Source: Pseudomonas huaxiensis
GTDB taxonomy: Bacteria > Pseudomonadota > Gammaproteobacteria > Pseudomonadales > Pseudomonadaceae
NCBI RefSeq assembly: GCF_003231275.1
Contig: NZ_QKVL01000006.1
Span: 1 to 64,000, forward strand
Direction of reading: 5' to 3'
DNA: 64,000 nucleotides
Shown: one piece after another, positions 35,718 to 43,077 of the stretch
Position numbering within the stretch: position 1 is the first letter of the stretch
Layout of the letters: each line of letters starts with the position of its first letter
The notes under the pieces: generated by a model
Seen by the model: the letters and a program-made list of their open reading frames with translations, nothing else
What the model was told of the DNA's origin: nothing
Databases searched by the model: none
Program-made: the position numbers and the translations under genes

Positions 35718-36782
35718 TCAGCAGCATCCAGTTGAACCCGAGCAGCAAGCTGCCGCTTGAGCCCCTTCAAACGGTGCCAACCCCTTGGTCACCTTCGGGT
35801 CTCTCAATGCCGGCGTATTGCAGTCGAACAGCACCGCTTCGGCCAGTGGCGGCTCGTTCACGCTGCGCAGTCCGAGGAACGAACCTTCATAGGGTGCCCG
35901 CATCATGAGGTCGTAGGTCTTGGCACACACCGCGACGCGCTCCCCGCGCCGATACACGTGACCATCGTCGTCACGGACTTCGCGCCACGGCCCCCGGTAC
36001 ATGACGGCCTGGCCCAGCTCCCAGCAAGGTCCTTGCTTGCCCTTGTAGGCCTGCACCGTGCACATCCGGACTTCAGCATCACCGATCCTGTCGATGGCTT
36101 CGTGGGCCGTCGCCGACCAATGCAGGGTTATCCCGTGGAAACCCGCGCGTTCGAAGGCAGCAATGACGGCGGTCTCGGATAGAATCCTGAGCGGTGCACC
36201 GGCCGGCGCGGAGCGGACGTTGTGCAGGGACGCCAATGGCTCGTCGCTCACCAGTACCCCGCAGATAACGGCGCCGGTCAGGCTGAGTGCTCGGAAGGCC
36301 TCGGCCAGCAGTTGCTGCTCGGCTTCGGCGCTGACCCGGTTCAGGGTGAAGTCCATGACGATCCGGCTGGCCCAGCCTGTCGCTACGGCAGGAGAACGCT
36401 CGATCCCGAAGCGCAGCTTTTCCTCCAGGGCGAGGTAGCCGTCGATGTCGCGCAGCACCGCGCGTTGGAGCAGCGTCTCGATCACGCCGGCATCGCGGGA
36501 TAGGTCTGGCAGCGCCATGAGTCGAACGGCCCGGGCCTTGCCGACCAGCGCCGTGCTCTTGCGCAGGGAGCGCGGCTCGTGGTCTGCGATAAGGAGTTCG
36601 CCACGGAAGGCATCGGCGCACATGGCGAGCAGGTCGGAGTACGCGCCGCCCCACCAGAGCGTGCGCGGTGAGTCGGTGCCATTGGCCTCGCGGTCGAGGT
36701 CGTCACCCACCACGGACGCGATGTGCATCAGCTCCCGCTGCCAGGGTTCCAGCCTTGTGGCTGCGGTATCAAGCATGTTCAT
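35718..36782 (-). CDS. divergent ArsM-type methyltransferase
   Basis: Protein of 354 residues related to arsenite S-adenosylmethyltransferases. The best match is the C-terminal arsenic-binding part. GPC253WELGQAVMYRG parallels the C-x2-YGQA region of ArsM, and the later GERVAVC286AKT parallels the VCGN region. Between them is the DDDGHVYRRG stretch, where ArsM has a DDHH-type stretch. In the N-terminal Rossmann part the glycine-rich SAM motif I is poor (LWWGGAYSD), while a motif II/III-like region (IVMDFTLNRV and LLAEAFRALSLTGAVI) remains. The tail ends CCSGSTGCC, a potential metal(loid) clamp. ATG 36782 or 36776 are both possible; it overlaps the reductase gene by 14 bases. It may methylate arsenic or bind and transfer As(III); activity is uncertain. 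Confidence 0.7.
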   Translation of the reverse strand: MNMLDTAATRLEPWQRELMHIASVVGDDLDREANGTDSPRTLWWGGAYSDLLAMCADAFRGELLIADHEPRSLRKSTALVGKARAVRLMALPDLSRDAGVIETLLQRAVLRDIDGYLALEEKLRFGIERSPAVATGWASRIVMDFTLNRVSAEAEQQLLAEAFRALSLTGAVICGVLVSDEPLASLHNVRSAPAGAPLRILSETAVIAAFERAGFHGITLHWSATAHEAIDRIGDAEVRMCTVQAYKGKQGPCWELGQAVMYRGPWREVRDDDGHVYRRGERVAVCAKTYDLMMRAPYEGSFLGLRSVNEPPLAEAVLFDCNTPALRDPKVTKGLAPFEGAQAAACCSGSTGCC

Positions 36783-37977
36783 TGGCGGCGAGGTCCAGGG
36801 TGTCCAGGTGGTGGCGGAACTCGGTACGTGCCGGCAGATCCGCAGCAAAGCGTTCGAGGTAGCGCTGAATGGGTTGGGAGGAGCGAACGAACCGGTCCTG
36901 GCACACCTTCAGCGTTTCCATCGTGGTTTCGGTGAAGTGCAGTCCATGCTCACGCAAGGTTCGCAGCCATTGGCGATCGAACGCCCATGGGTAAGCACCG
37001 ATCTCCAGGTTGGTCTGGGCGAAGGTCAGGTAGCCGCGCTGGCGGATGTTGATGGCCTTGAGGTCCACGTCCTGCAGGCTGTCGTAGAAGATCACCGTGT
37101 TGGGGCGGGTGACTTCGCAGAAGACTCGCCACAGGTCGCGCATGGACGGGCTGGTCTGGTCGTCCACCACCAGGTTCACATATTCCCCCGCCGGCACCCA
37201 GCGGAAGATGCTGGCGATACTGGCCTGGAACACGTCCTGATGCAGCAGGTTGAGCGCCTGGTCAGTGGCAACGGTGTGCAGCTCGGCGTGGTGCCGGTCC
37301 GACAGCAGCCGTTCGATGCCCATCCATTGCTGATACAGGCCATAGCGCTTGCCGCTGTAGCGTCCGTCCACCGAGCTGCCGATGACGATCGACGGCCGGA
37401 CCACCAGGAACGGGATGCCACACTCGGCAACCACTCGCTCCGCAGCGCGCTTGGTCAGGGTGTAGTTGGTCGGGTCTTTCGGCGGCTCGCTCAGAGCGGT
37501 TTCGGGCACTGGTGCACCGGAGTAACCCGCCGAGTAGGCAGTGGATACAAAAATGAAGAAGCTCACCCCGGCACGCTTTGCCGCGATGGTCAGTCTTTCG
37601 GTGAAATCGACGTTCATTGCCTGCAGGGCGTCGTTGTCGAAGTAGTCCAGGCACCCGGCGCAGTGAACGATGGTGTCCACCTTGCCCGCGCGCAGGGTGT
37701 TTTCCAGCAGTTCGACCGTGGCGGTTTCGGCGCCTTGCCAGTGAACCGTGGTGATCTGTCCGGCAACGTCGTCCGGTTTTTTGCCCAGGGCGAACAGCTC
37801 GCGCTGGACCTCCTCGGGAATGCTGCCGGTTTCCACTTCACGGCGGGACGGCAGAACCAGATGATCCGCCCAGCCATCGCTGAGCATCTGGGCGGCCATC
37901 AAGGCTCCCAGGAAACCGGTACCACCAGTGAGGAAGACACGCCCTCCATGGCGTGCGGTCTGGAGAGGCGTGTTCAT
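36769..37977 (-). CDS. thioester/fatty-acyl reductase-like extended SDR
   Basis: NAD(P)H-dependent protein of 402 residues. The Rossmann motif TGGTGFLG is at residues 17-24, and the active-site Ser/Thr lies near 145-146 (FVSTAYSAGY). Y172-x3-K176 follows (NYTLTKRAAE), then VVRPSIVIG and a long C-terminal substrate domain. This is the NAD_binding_4 pattern of carboxylic-acid-reductase R domains and fatty acyl-CoA reductases, which release acyl thioesters as aldehydes. It overlaps its upstream neighbour by four bases and the ArsM-like gene by 14, so it is part of a coupled operon. An aldehyde product would suit the ADO-like oxygenase of the same operon. Substrate chain length is unknown. Confidence 0.75.
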   Translation of the reverse strand: MNTPLQTARHGGRVFLTGGTGFLGALMAAQMLSDGWADHLVLPSRREVETGSIPEEVQRELFALGKKPDDVAGQITTVHWQGAETATVELLENTLRAGKVDTIVHCAGCLDYFDNDALQAMNVDFTERLTIAAKRAGVSFFIFVSTAYSAGYSGAPVPETALSEPPKDPTNYTLTKRAAERVVAECGIPFLVVRPSIVIGSSVDGRYSGKRYGLYQQWMGIERLLSDRHHAELHTVATDQALNLLHQDVFQASIASIFRWVPAGEYVNLVVDDQTSPSMRDLWRVFCEVTRPNTVIFYDSLQDVDLKAINIRQRGYLTFAQTNLEIGAYPWAFDRQWLRTLREHGLHFTETTMETLKVCQDRFVRSSQPIQRYLERFAADLPARTEFRHHLDTLDLAANEHA

Positions 37978-38402
37978 CGGGCTCCTCCGCTTGCCACGTT
38001 GGGCGCCGTGGTAGTGGGCAACGCGCCCTGGATCATCGCCTGGTCGGGTACGCCGCCGTAGGACAGCAGTTTCTGATCGACGATGACAATCGGGAATGCG
38101 CTCAGGCCATGGGCCATAAACAGTTCGGACACCTGCTGGGCCAGTGCGCCTTCGGCTGCATTCAGCTCAGAGGTGATCTTCGGCAGGATGGTTTGTGCCG
38201 TGGTCACGGTGACGGTCAGCACCGGCCAGTCGAGCTTGGCAGCAGCCAGAGCCGCCTGCGCAGCTTTCTCGATCTGCTCATCGACTTCGTTGGTACCGGG
38301 CATGCAGCAACTGGCGGAGAGCACCACTACGGCATCGTTGCCCAGCGCGCGTTTGACCTGGGCGATATCTGCGTCCGAGGCCTTGTTGAAGAAACCAAAC
38401 AT
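37974..38402 (-). CDS. thioredoxin-fold protein with vicinal Cys pair
   Basis: Cytoplasmic protein of 142 residues. After DAVVVLSAS comes C32-C33-MPG, then an amphipathic region, and a thioredoxin-type cis-proline segment SAFPIVIVDQ near residues 101-110. The vicinal pair replaces the usual CxxC and is reminiscent of ArsD, which hands As(III) to its pump, though the overall sequence is not clearly ArsD. A role as reductant or as an arsenic chaperone for the ArsM-like enzyme or the ArsP-type permease is inferred from position. It overlaps the reductase gene by four bases. Confidence 0.6.
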   Translation of the reverse strand: MFGFFNKASDADIAQVKRALGNDAVVVLSASCCMPGTNEVDEQIEKAAQAALAAAKLDWPVLTVTVTTAQTILPKITSELNAAEGALAQQVSELFMAHGLSAFPIVIVDQKLLSYGGVPDQAMIQGALPTTTAPNVASGGAR

Positions 38403-38426
38403 GTCTTGTCCCTCTTGATTGAGTGG

Positions 38427-39356
38427 TTACAGCACGAGAGCGACGGCCAGGCCCAGCGCCAGGGCGCAGAGAACGACGGTCAGGGTGTGGGCTATCACCA
38501 ACGGGAGTCTGAAAAGCCTGAACAGCAGCATCACCTCGGGCGGGCTGGTGCCGATCGCGGCCACGAGGAAGGTCACCAGCGGTCCGACCGGGAAGCCCTT
38601 CTCGATCAACGCGAAGCCGATGGGCAGTGCTGCGATGGGCGAGATGTAGAGCGGCACGCCGACCAGTGCGCAAGCCAGATAGAGCCAGGCGGCCGGCAAG
38701 CGATCGACGAGGCCCATGAGCATGTCGTTGGGCACGGCGCCGTAGATCAGGCCGCCGATCAGCAGGCCGACCAGCAGGTACGGTGCGACGGTGCGCAGTT
38801 CCTGTTTGGCGGCCAGCCAGGCGAAGCGGCTTGCCGGTTGCCAGCCCGGCCAGGCGGCGACTTTCTGCCCCAGGAAGGTTGCGCTGCTCTGTGGCGCCGG
38901 GGTGATGGTGACGTGCCTGGCCATGCCCAGGCGGCCTGCGATCACGCCGGCAGCCGAGGTCAGGGCAAGGCCAGCGATGATGAACACCGCCCCGGGGATG
39001 AAACCGACGGTCAGGAACAGCAGGATGAAGACGCCTTCGTTGACCACCGGGGACGCCACCAGAAAGGCGAAGCTCGGAACGAAACCCACCCCCGCCCTGA
39101 GCATGCCGCTCAGCACGGGAATGGTTGAGCACGAGCAGAACGGGGTAATCACGCCGCCCACGCTGGCAGCAAAGGCCGAACGCCAGCCAGATGAGCCAAG
39201 CAGCGAGCCTTGGGTCGCCTGAAAGGGCATCTTCTGCTGCAGCATCACCACGGACCAGGTGACCAGCAGGAAAAGCCCAATGAGCAGGGCACCATCCATG
39301 AGCAGGAACTCGAAGAAGGCGCGAACACCCTGCGCTAAGGTCGTGTTATCGGACAT
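38427..39356 (-). CDS. ArsP-type organoarsenical permease
   Basis: Integral membrane protein of 309 residues of the DUF318 permease family. The diagnostic segment GGVITPFCSCSTIPVLSGMLRAGVG is present at about residues 67-91, and a second half repeats the theme with GVPLYISPIAALPIGFALIEKG and FLVAAIGTSPPEV. Known ArsP proteins export trivalent methyl- and aryl-arsenicals, not inorganic arsenite, which is handled here by ArsB. About eight membrane helices are predicted by eye. It sits between the ADO-like and thioredoxin-like genes in the leftward operon. Confidence 0.75.
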   Translation of the reverse strand: MSDNTTLAQGVRAFFEFLLMDGALLIGLFLLVTWSVVMLQQKMPFQATQGSLLGSSGWRSAFAASVGGVITPFCSCSTIPVLSGMLRAGVGFVPSFAFLVASPVVNEGVFILLFLTVGFIPGAVFIIAGLALTSAAGVIAGRLGMARHVTITPAPQSSATFLGQKVAAWPGWQPASRFAWLAAKQELRTVAPYLLVGLLIGGLIYGAVPNDMLMGLVDRLPAAWLYLACALVGVPLYISPIAALPIGFALIEKGFPVGPLVTFLVAAIGTSPPEVMLLFRLFRLPLVIAHTLTVVLCALALGLAVALVL

Positions 39357-39396
39357 ACAAGCTCCGCCGTTACTGATGGGCGGGCTGGAACAACGC

Positions 39397-40245
39397 TCAG
39401 GCGTTGGCCAGCCCTGCGTTCAAGGACGGGGTACCGCCGTAGGTCTGCATCGACTCGATCAAGGCGGCAGTTACCACCGGGTCGAAGTCGGCCTTGTCGA
39501 GGGTCTCGACGTAGGTATCCAGCGCCTCGATGCGGATTTCGTCGATGTCGGTCTTCAGGTCGCCCAGCGACAGGGAAGCGCAATCGATGTTCAGGCGGTC
39601 GCAGAGGAAGTGGCAGCCGGTGCTGACCATGCTGAACAGCTCAGGCATGACGCGGTGGTGAGCCCATTTCAGGCTCTCGTGGACGCCTTCCGGATCCTGG
39701 GCGATCAGGCTGCGGATGCGCGCCAGGCCGATTTCCAGGTGCTCCAGCTCGTCGTCGAGGATCTTGTTGGCCAGTGCTGCGGTGTCTGGGTCGCCCTGAC
39801 GTACCAGGGTGCGGTACAGCACGATGGCCATGGTTTCGGTCATCAGGTCCTGGATCACCAGGCAGGCCGCCAGGTCCTTGTTCTGCACGGCGGTGCTGAA
39901 GTGCCGGCGGATGTTGAACCACTGCGGTTCGACGATCTCGCGCATGACGTTGTAGTCGTGGCGCTTGCCCAGGCTGGCCAGCATCTGGATGTGCTTGGAC
40001 TCTTCGTGAGCCTGCTTGACGGTCTCGATCTTGCTCTCGGTGTCCGGCATCAGTGGGACCATTTCCGAGTAGTTTTCCACCGCCATGATCTCGCCTGCGA
40101 TCGCGTTCGAGGCGATGTAGGCCAGCAGGTTGAAGTAGCCGTCGCTCTTGTTGTGCTCGGTGCCGAGCACTTCGCGGCGGCTGACGGAGCGCAGGTCGAT
40201 CGGGGCGTGTGACGTTGGCTGAGTGCCGACAGATGCTTCTTGCAT
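39397..40245 (-). CDS. aldehyde-deformylating-oxygenase-like diiron protein
   Basis: Ferritin-like protein of 282 residues whose ligand set matches cyanobacterial aldehyde deformylating oxygenase: E52, E82-x2-H85, E137 and E166-x2-H169. Spacing between the glutamates is 30, 55 and 29; in cyanobacterial ADO it is 28, 55 and 29. Surrounding segments also agree, for example GEIMAVENY, MPDTESKIETVKQ and LVIQDLMTETMAI. ADO turns a fatty aldehyde into an alkane (or alkene) and formate. ATG 40245 is chosen because GGGAGGA stands at the right distance; an ATG five codons upstream overlaps that site. It is the first gene of the leftward operon, 40 bases before the ArsP-type gene. An N- or other-oxygenase role cannot be excluded. 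Confidence 0.78.
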   Translation of the reverse strand: MQEASVGTQPTSHAPIDLRSVSRREVLGTEHNKSDGYFNLLAYIASNAIAGEIMAVENYSEMVPLMPDTESKIETVKQAHEESKHIQMLASLGKRHDYNVMREIVEPQWFNIRRHFSTAVQNKDLAACLVIQDLMTETMAIVLYRTLVRQGDPDTAALANKILDDELEHLEIGLARIRSLIAQDPEGVHESLKWAHHRVMPELFSMVSTGCHFLCDRLNIDCASLSLGDLKTDIDEIRIEALDTYVETLDKADFDPVVTAALIESMQTYGGTPSLNAGLANA

Positions 40246-40286
40246 TTCTTGTCCTCCCATTAGGCTTCAAGGGCATTCCCTTGCCG

Positions 40287-40298
40287 CGACAATTGTCG
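40287..40298. promoter_or_regulatory. perfect palindrome in the divergent control region
   Basis: CGACAATTGTCG is a perfect 12-base palindrome 42 bases upstream of the ADO-like ATG. It is a candidate binding site for the LuxR-type or another dimeric regulator. The bound protein is unknown. Confidence 0.4.
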
Positions 40299-40379
40299 GG
40301 AGGCTGCTGGCGCCGGGCCATAGTACATAGCTTCTATTCAAAGCCCAGGCCCCTACCCCCTACCATGAGTCAGATCACG

Positions 40380-40401
40380 ACGCATCGGTCACTCGGTGCG
40401 T
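40380..40401. promoter_or_regulatory. inverted repeat upstream of the PstS-like gene
   Basis: ACGCATCG / CGGTGCGT forms an 8-base stem (one G-T pair) around GTCACT, ending 26 bases before the PstS-like ATG. It could be an operator or a leader hairpin. Confidence 0.35.
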
Positions 40402-40426
40402 TTCATGGAAGAAGCTGGGGAACACG

Positions 40427-41287
40427 ATGAAAACAAGAACCTGGGCGGCCCGGCACGTTGGTGTGCCTGCGCTGTGGATGCTGGGGGCGTTGTTCTGCCT
40501 GTCTGGCTGTAACCGCGAAGTAGAACCGAAGGCTGACACCAAGTCGATGCGCGTCAGCGTCGTCGGTGCCAGCACTATCGCGCCACTGATCAGCGAGCTG
40601 GCCAAGGCCTATGAGCAGGAGCATCCGGGCGTTCGCATCGAGGTGCAGGCAGGCGGAAGTGCACGCGGCATCATGGATGTGCGCAGCGGTACCGCCGTGC
40701 TTGGCATGGTCTCTCGCGATCTCAAGCCCGATGAGCAGGATCTTGAGCATGCACTGATCGCCAAGGACGGCATCGGCATGATCGTCAACAAGAGCAACCC
40801 GGTTGCCGGGCTGAGCAAGGAGCAGGTCATCGGGATCTACACCGGCCAGATCACCAACTGGAAGGAAGTAGGCGGCGAAGATGCGCCGATCACCGTGGTG
40901 AGCAAGGCCGAAGGCCGCTCCACGCTGGAGATCTTCAGCAGCTTCTTCGGCATTCCCTACAAGGACATCAAGGCCCACGTCATCATCGGCGACAACCAGC
41001 AGGGGATTCAGACCGTCGCCGGATCGCCTGCCGCTGTGGGCTACGTCTCCATCGGCTCGGCGGAATACGAAGCCGGGCAAGGCGCGGCGATTCGCCTGAT
41101 CCCCATGGGCGACCAAGTGCCTTCGACCGCTTCCGTGGCCTCGGGGCAGTATGCGATCAGCCGTGACCTGAACCTGGTCTACAAGACGCCGCTGAATGAG
41201 CAGGTCCAGGACTTCGTGGCCTACGCGCAATCGAAGCAGGCCGAGGACTTCGTCACGCGGATGTACTTCATCCCGGTCGTGAAATAA
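40427..41287 (+). CDS. pstS: PstS-type phosphate/arsenate-binding lipoprotein
   Basis: Periplasmic substrate-binding lipoprotein of 286 residues. The signal peptide ends LFCLSGC-N, a lipobox. The phosphate-binding segments are visible: VVGASTIAPLISELAKAY, QAGGSARGIMDV, then SKAEGRSTLEIF and VAGSPAAVGYVS. PstS proteins bind phosphate and, with lower affinity, arsenate. It is the first gene of the rightward set and is followed by pstC, pstA and pstB. The presence of a Pst system inside an arsenic island suggests oxyanion supply or discrimination. Selectivity cannot be deduced. Confidence 0.85.
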   Translation: MKTRTWAARHVGVPALWMLGALFCLSGCNREVEPKADTKSMRVSVVGASTIAPLISELAKAYEQEHPGVRIEVQAGGSARGIMDVRSGTAVLGMVSRDLKPDEQDLEHALIAKDGIGMIVNKSNPVAGLSKEQVIGIYTGQITNWKEVGGEDAPITVVSKAEGRSTLEIFSSFFGIPYKDIKAHVIIGDNQQGIQTVAGSPAAVGYVSIGSAEYEAGQGAAIRLIPMGDQVPSTASVASGQYAISRDLNLVYKTPLNEQVQDFVAYAQSKQAEDFVTRMYFIPVVK

Positions 41288-41316
41288 CGACCGGCGTTGC
41301 TGGCCAGGGCCGCTTC

Positions 41317-42210
41317 ATGACACTACCTATCGTTGAGTCGATCTCACCGCCGCCGTCGGCGTTGCGCGGTTGGGCGTTCTGGTCGGCAATGACCATGCTG
41401 GCCTTGCTCGGGGCGGCGATCGTGTTCCTGATCGTCGTATTTCTCCTGGGTGAGGCGCTCCCGCTGATCAGCAAGGGAGGCTTCACCCGGTTCTTCACCG
41501 ACGAAGGCTGGTGGCCGAGGGATGCCAGTTTCAATATGACGCCGATGGTCCTGGCCAGCCTCTACCTGACGGTCGGGGCGCTGCTGGTGGCGACGCCGTT
41601 GAGCCTGGCGATATCGCTGGTCACCACGTTCAAGGCACCCACCGGGCTGGCGCGGTTGATGCGCAATCTGGTGGAGCTCAGTGCGGCTGTGCCGACGGTG
41701 GTCTACGGCCTCTGGGGCGTGAGTGCCATCGTGCCGATCATCAACCTGTGGAGCCCTCCGGGAGCCAGCCTGCTGGCGGGTGTTCTGGTGGTGGCCCTGA
41801 TGATCATCCCGACCATTACCGTCCTGACCCAGTCAGCCCTCCAGACGGTCCCGGTCGCCTATGTACAGGGCGCTGCAGCACTGGGTGTTTCCGAGAATCA
41901 GACCCTGCTGCGCATTGTCGTGCCGGCGGCGAGGCAAGGCATTTTCTCCGCCATGGTGCTCGGCGCGGCCAGGGCCATTGGGGAAACCATGGTGGTCCTG
42001 ATGGTCTGCGGCAATATCGTGCAGGTCCCCACTTCGTTGTTCGAGCCCGTTCGGGCGCTAACGGGCAACATCGCGCTGGAGATGCCCTACGCCATGGGCG
42101 ATCACCGGGCCTCGCTGTTCGTGGCTGGCTTGCTGATGTTGCTGCTGGTCAGCGTGCTGGTGGCTGCTGGCGAATGGGTTGGCCGGCGTCAGCGGGAGAT
42201 GGGCGTATGA
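41317..42210 (+). CDS. pstC: PstC-type phosphate ABC permease
   Basis: Inner-membrane permease of 297 residues with six hydrophobic helices. The FTDEGWWPRDASFNMTPMVLASLYLT region is typical of PstC, and the coupling-helix motif GAAALGVSENQTLLRIVVPAARQGI is at about residues 188-212. The conserved GAARAIGETMVVLM follows. It overlaps pstA by four bases. With PstA it forms the transmembrane channel. Confidence 0.9.
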   Translation: MTLPIVESISPPPSALRGWAFWSAMTMLALLGAAIVFLIVVFLLGEALPLISKGGFTRFFTDEGWWPRDASFNMTPMVLASLYLTVGALLVATPLSLAISLVTTFKAPTGLARLMRNLVELSAAVPTVVYGLWGVSAIVPIINLWSPPGASLLAGVLVVALMIIPTITVLTQSALQTVPVAYVQGAAALGVSENQTLLRIVVPAARQGIFSAMVLGAARAIGETMVVLMVCGNIVQVPTSLFEPVRALTGNIALEMPYAMGDHRASLFVAGLLMLLLVSVLVAAGEWVGRRQREMGV

Positions 42211-43076
42211 AGCGGATCTGCTTGGCCCAACTCAAGGAGTTGGCCTGGACGGCATTGCTCTACGGCCTGGCCCTCGGGGCGATCGCGATGCTGCTGTGGC
42301 CGTTGCTCACGGTGTTCGGCAACGGGCTCCAGGTGTTGAGCTGGGAGTTCCTGTCGTCCAGTCCGGTCGATGCCGGTCGTGGCGGCGGTATCGCGCCGAT
42401 CCTGGTTTCGACGCTGGGCATCGTGTTGGTCAGTCTGGCGGCCGCGTTGCCACTGTCGTTCGGAGTGGCGGTGATGCTGACCGAAGGATTCAAACCCGGT
42501 GGCTGGCCTGCAACGGTTGTGCGCTGCAGCCTCGACATCCTGGCCGGCGTACCGTCCGTGGTGTTCGGGCTCTTCGGTCTCAGCCTGTTCTGTCGTCAGT
42601 TGGGGTTGGGTTATTCCATCCTGGCCGGTGGCCTGACCCTGGCCTGCATGATCCTTCCGACCCTGGCCCGCTCGCTGGCGTTTTCGCTGGAAGCGGCGGC
42701 CACGGCTCATCGCGCGGGTGGTGCGGCACTGGGGTTGTCGCGGCAGGCCGTGCTGTTGCGGGTGATGGTGCCGGTGGCGCTACCGGGGATTTGCGCCGGG
42801 ATCGTGCTGGCGCTGACCAGGGCCCTGGCCGAAACGGCGGTGTTGCTGTTCACCAGCGGTTACTCGGACCGGATGCCGGAGTCTCTGCTCGACTCGGGGC
42901 GGAGCGTCTCGGTGCATATCTACGATCTGGCCACCAACGTACCCGGCGGCACGCCGAACGCCTATGGATCGGCCCTCGCGCTTCTTCTGCTCCTGGCACT
43001 GCTGAGTTTCGCAGTGCATGCCCTGACCCGGTGGATGCAGCGGCGCATGACTGGCACAACGACAGGGAGTTACTGA
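42207..43076 (+). CDS. pstA: PstA-type phosphate ABC permease
   Basis: Second permease subunit, 289 residues, six membrane helices. Typical segments are WEFLSSSPVDAGRGGGIAPILVSTL near residue 46, the coupling loop AGGAALGLSRQAVLLRVMVPVALPGI, and ALTRALAETAVLLFTSG. ATG 42207 overlaps the pstC stop codon; a longer frame running back into pstC is not coding. It is followed by pstB after one base. Confidence 0.9.
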   Translation: MKRICLAQLKELAWTALLYGLALGAIAMLLWPLLTVFGNGLQVLSWEFLSSSPVDAGRGGGIAPILVSTLGIVLVSLAAALPLSFGVAVMLTEGFKPGGWPATVVRCSLDILAGVPSVVFGLFGLSLFCRQLGLGYSILAGGLTLACMILPTLARSLAFSLEAAATAHRAGGAALGLSRQAVLLRVMVPVALPGICAGIVLALTRALAETAVLLFTSGYSDRMPESLLDSGRSVSVHIYDLATNVPGGTPNAYGSALALLLLLALLSFAVHALTRWMQRRMTGTTTGSY

Positions 43077-43077
43077 C

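Noticed and set aside
37974..38402. Calling the thioredoxin-like gene arsD
   Set aside because: It has one Cys-Cys pair, but the rest of the sequence does not show clear ArsD identity and no arsA is present.
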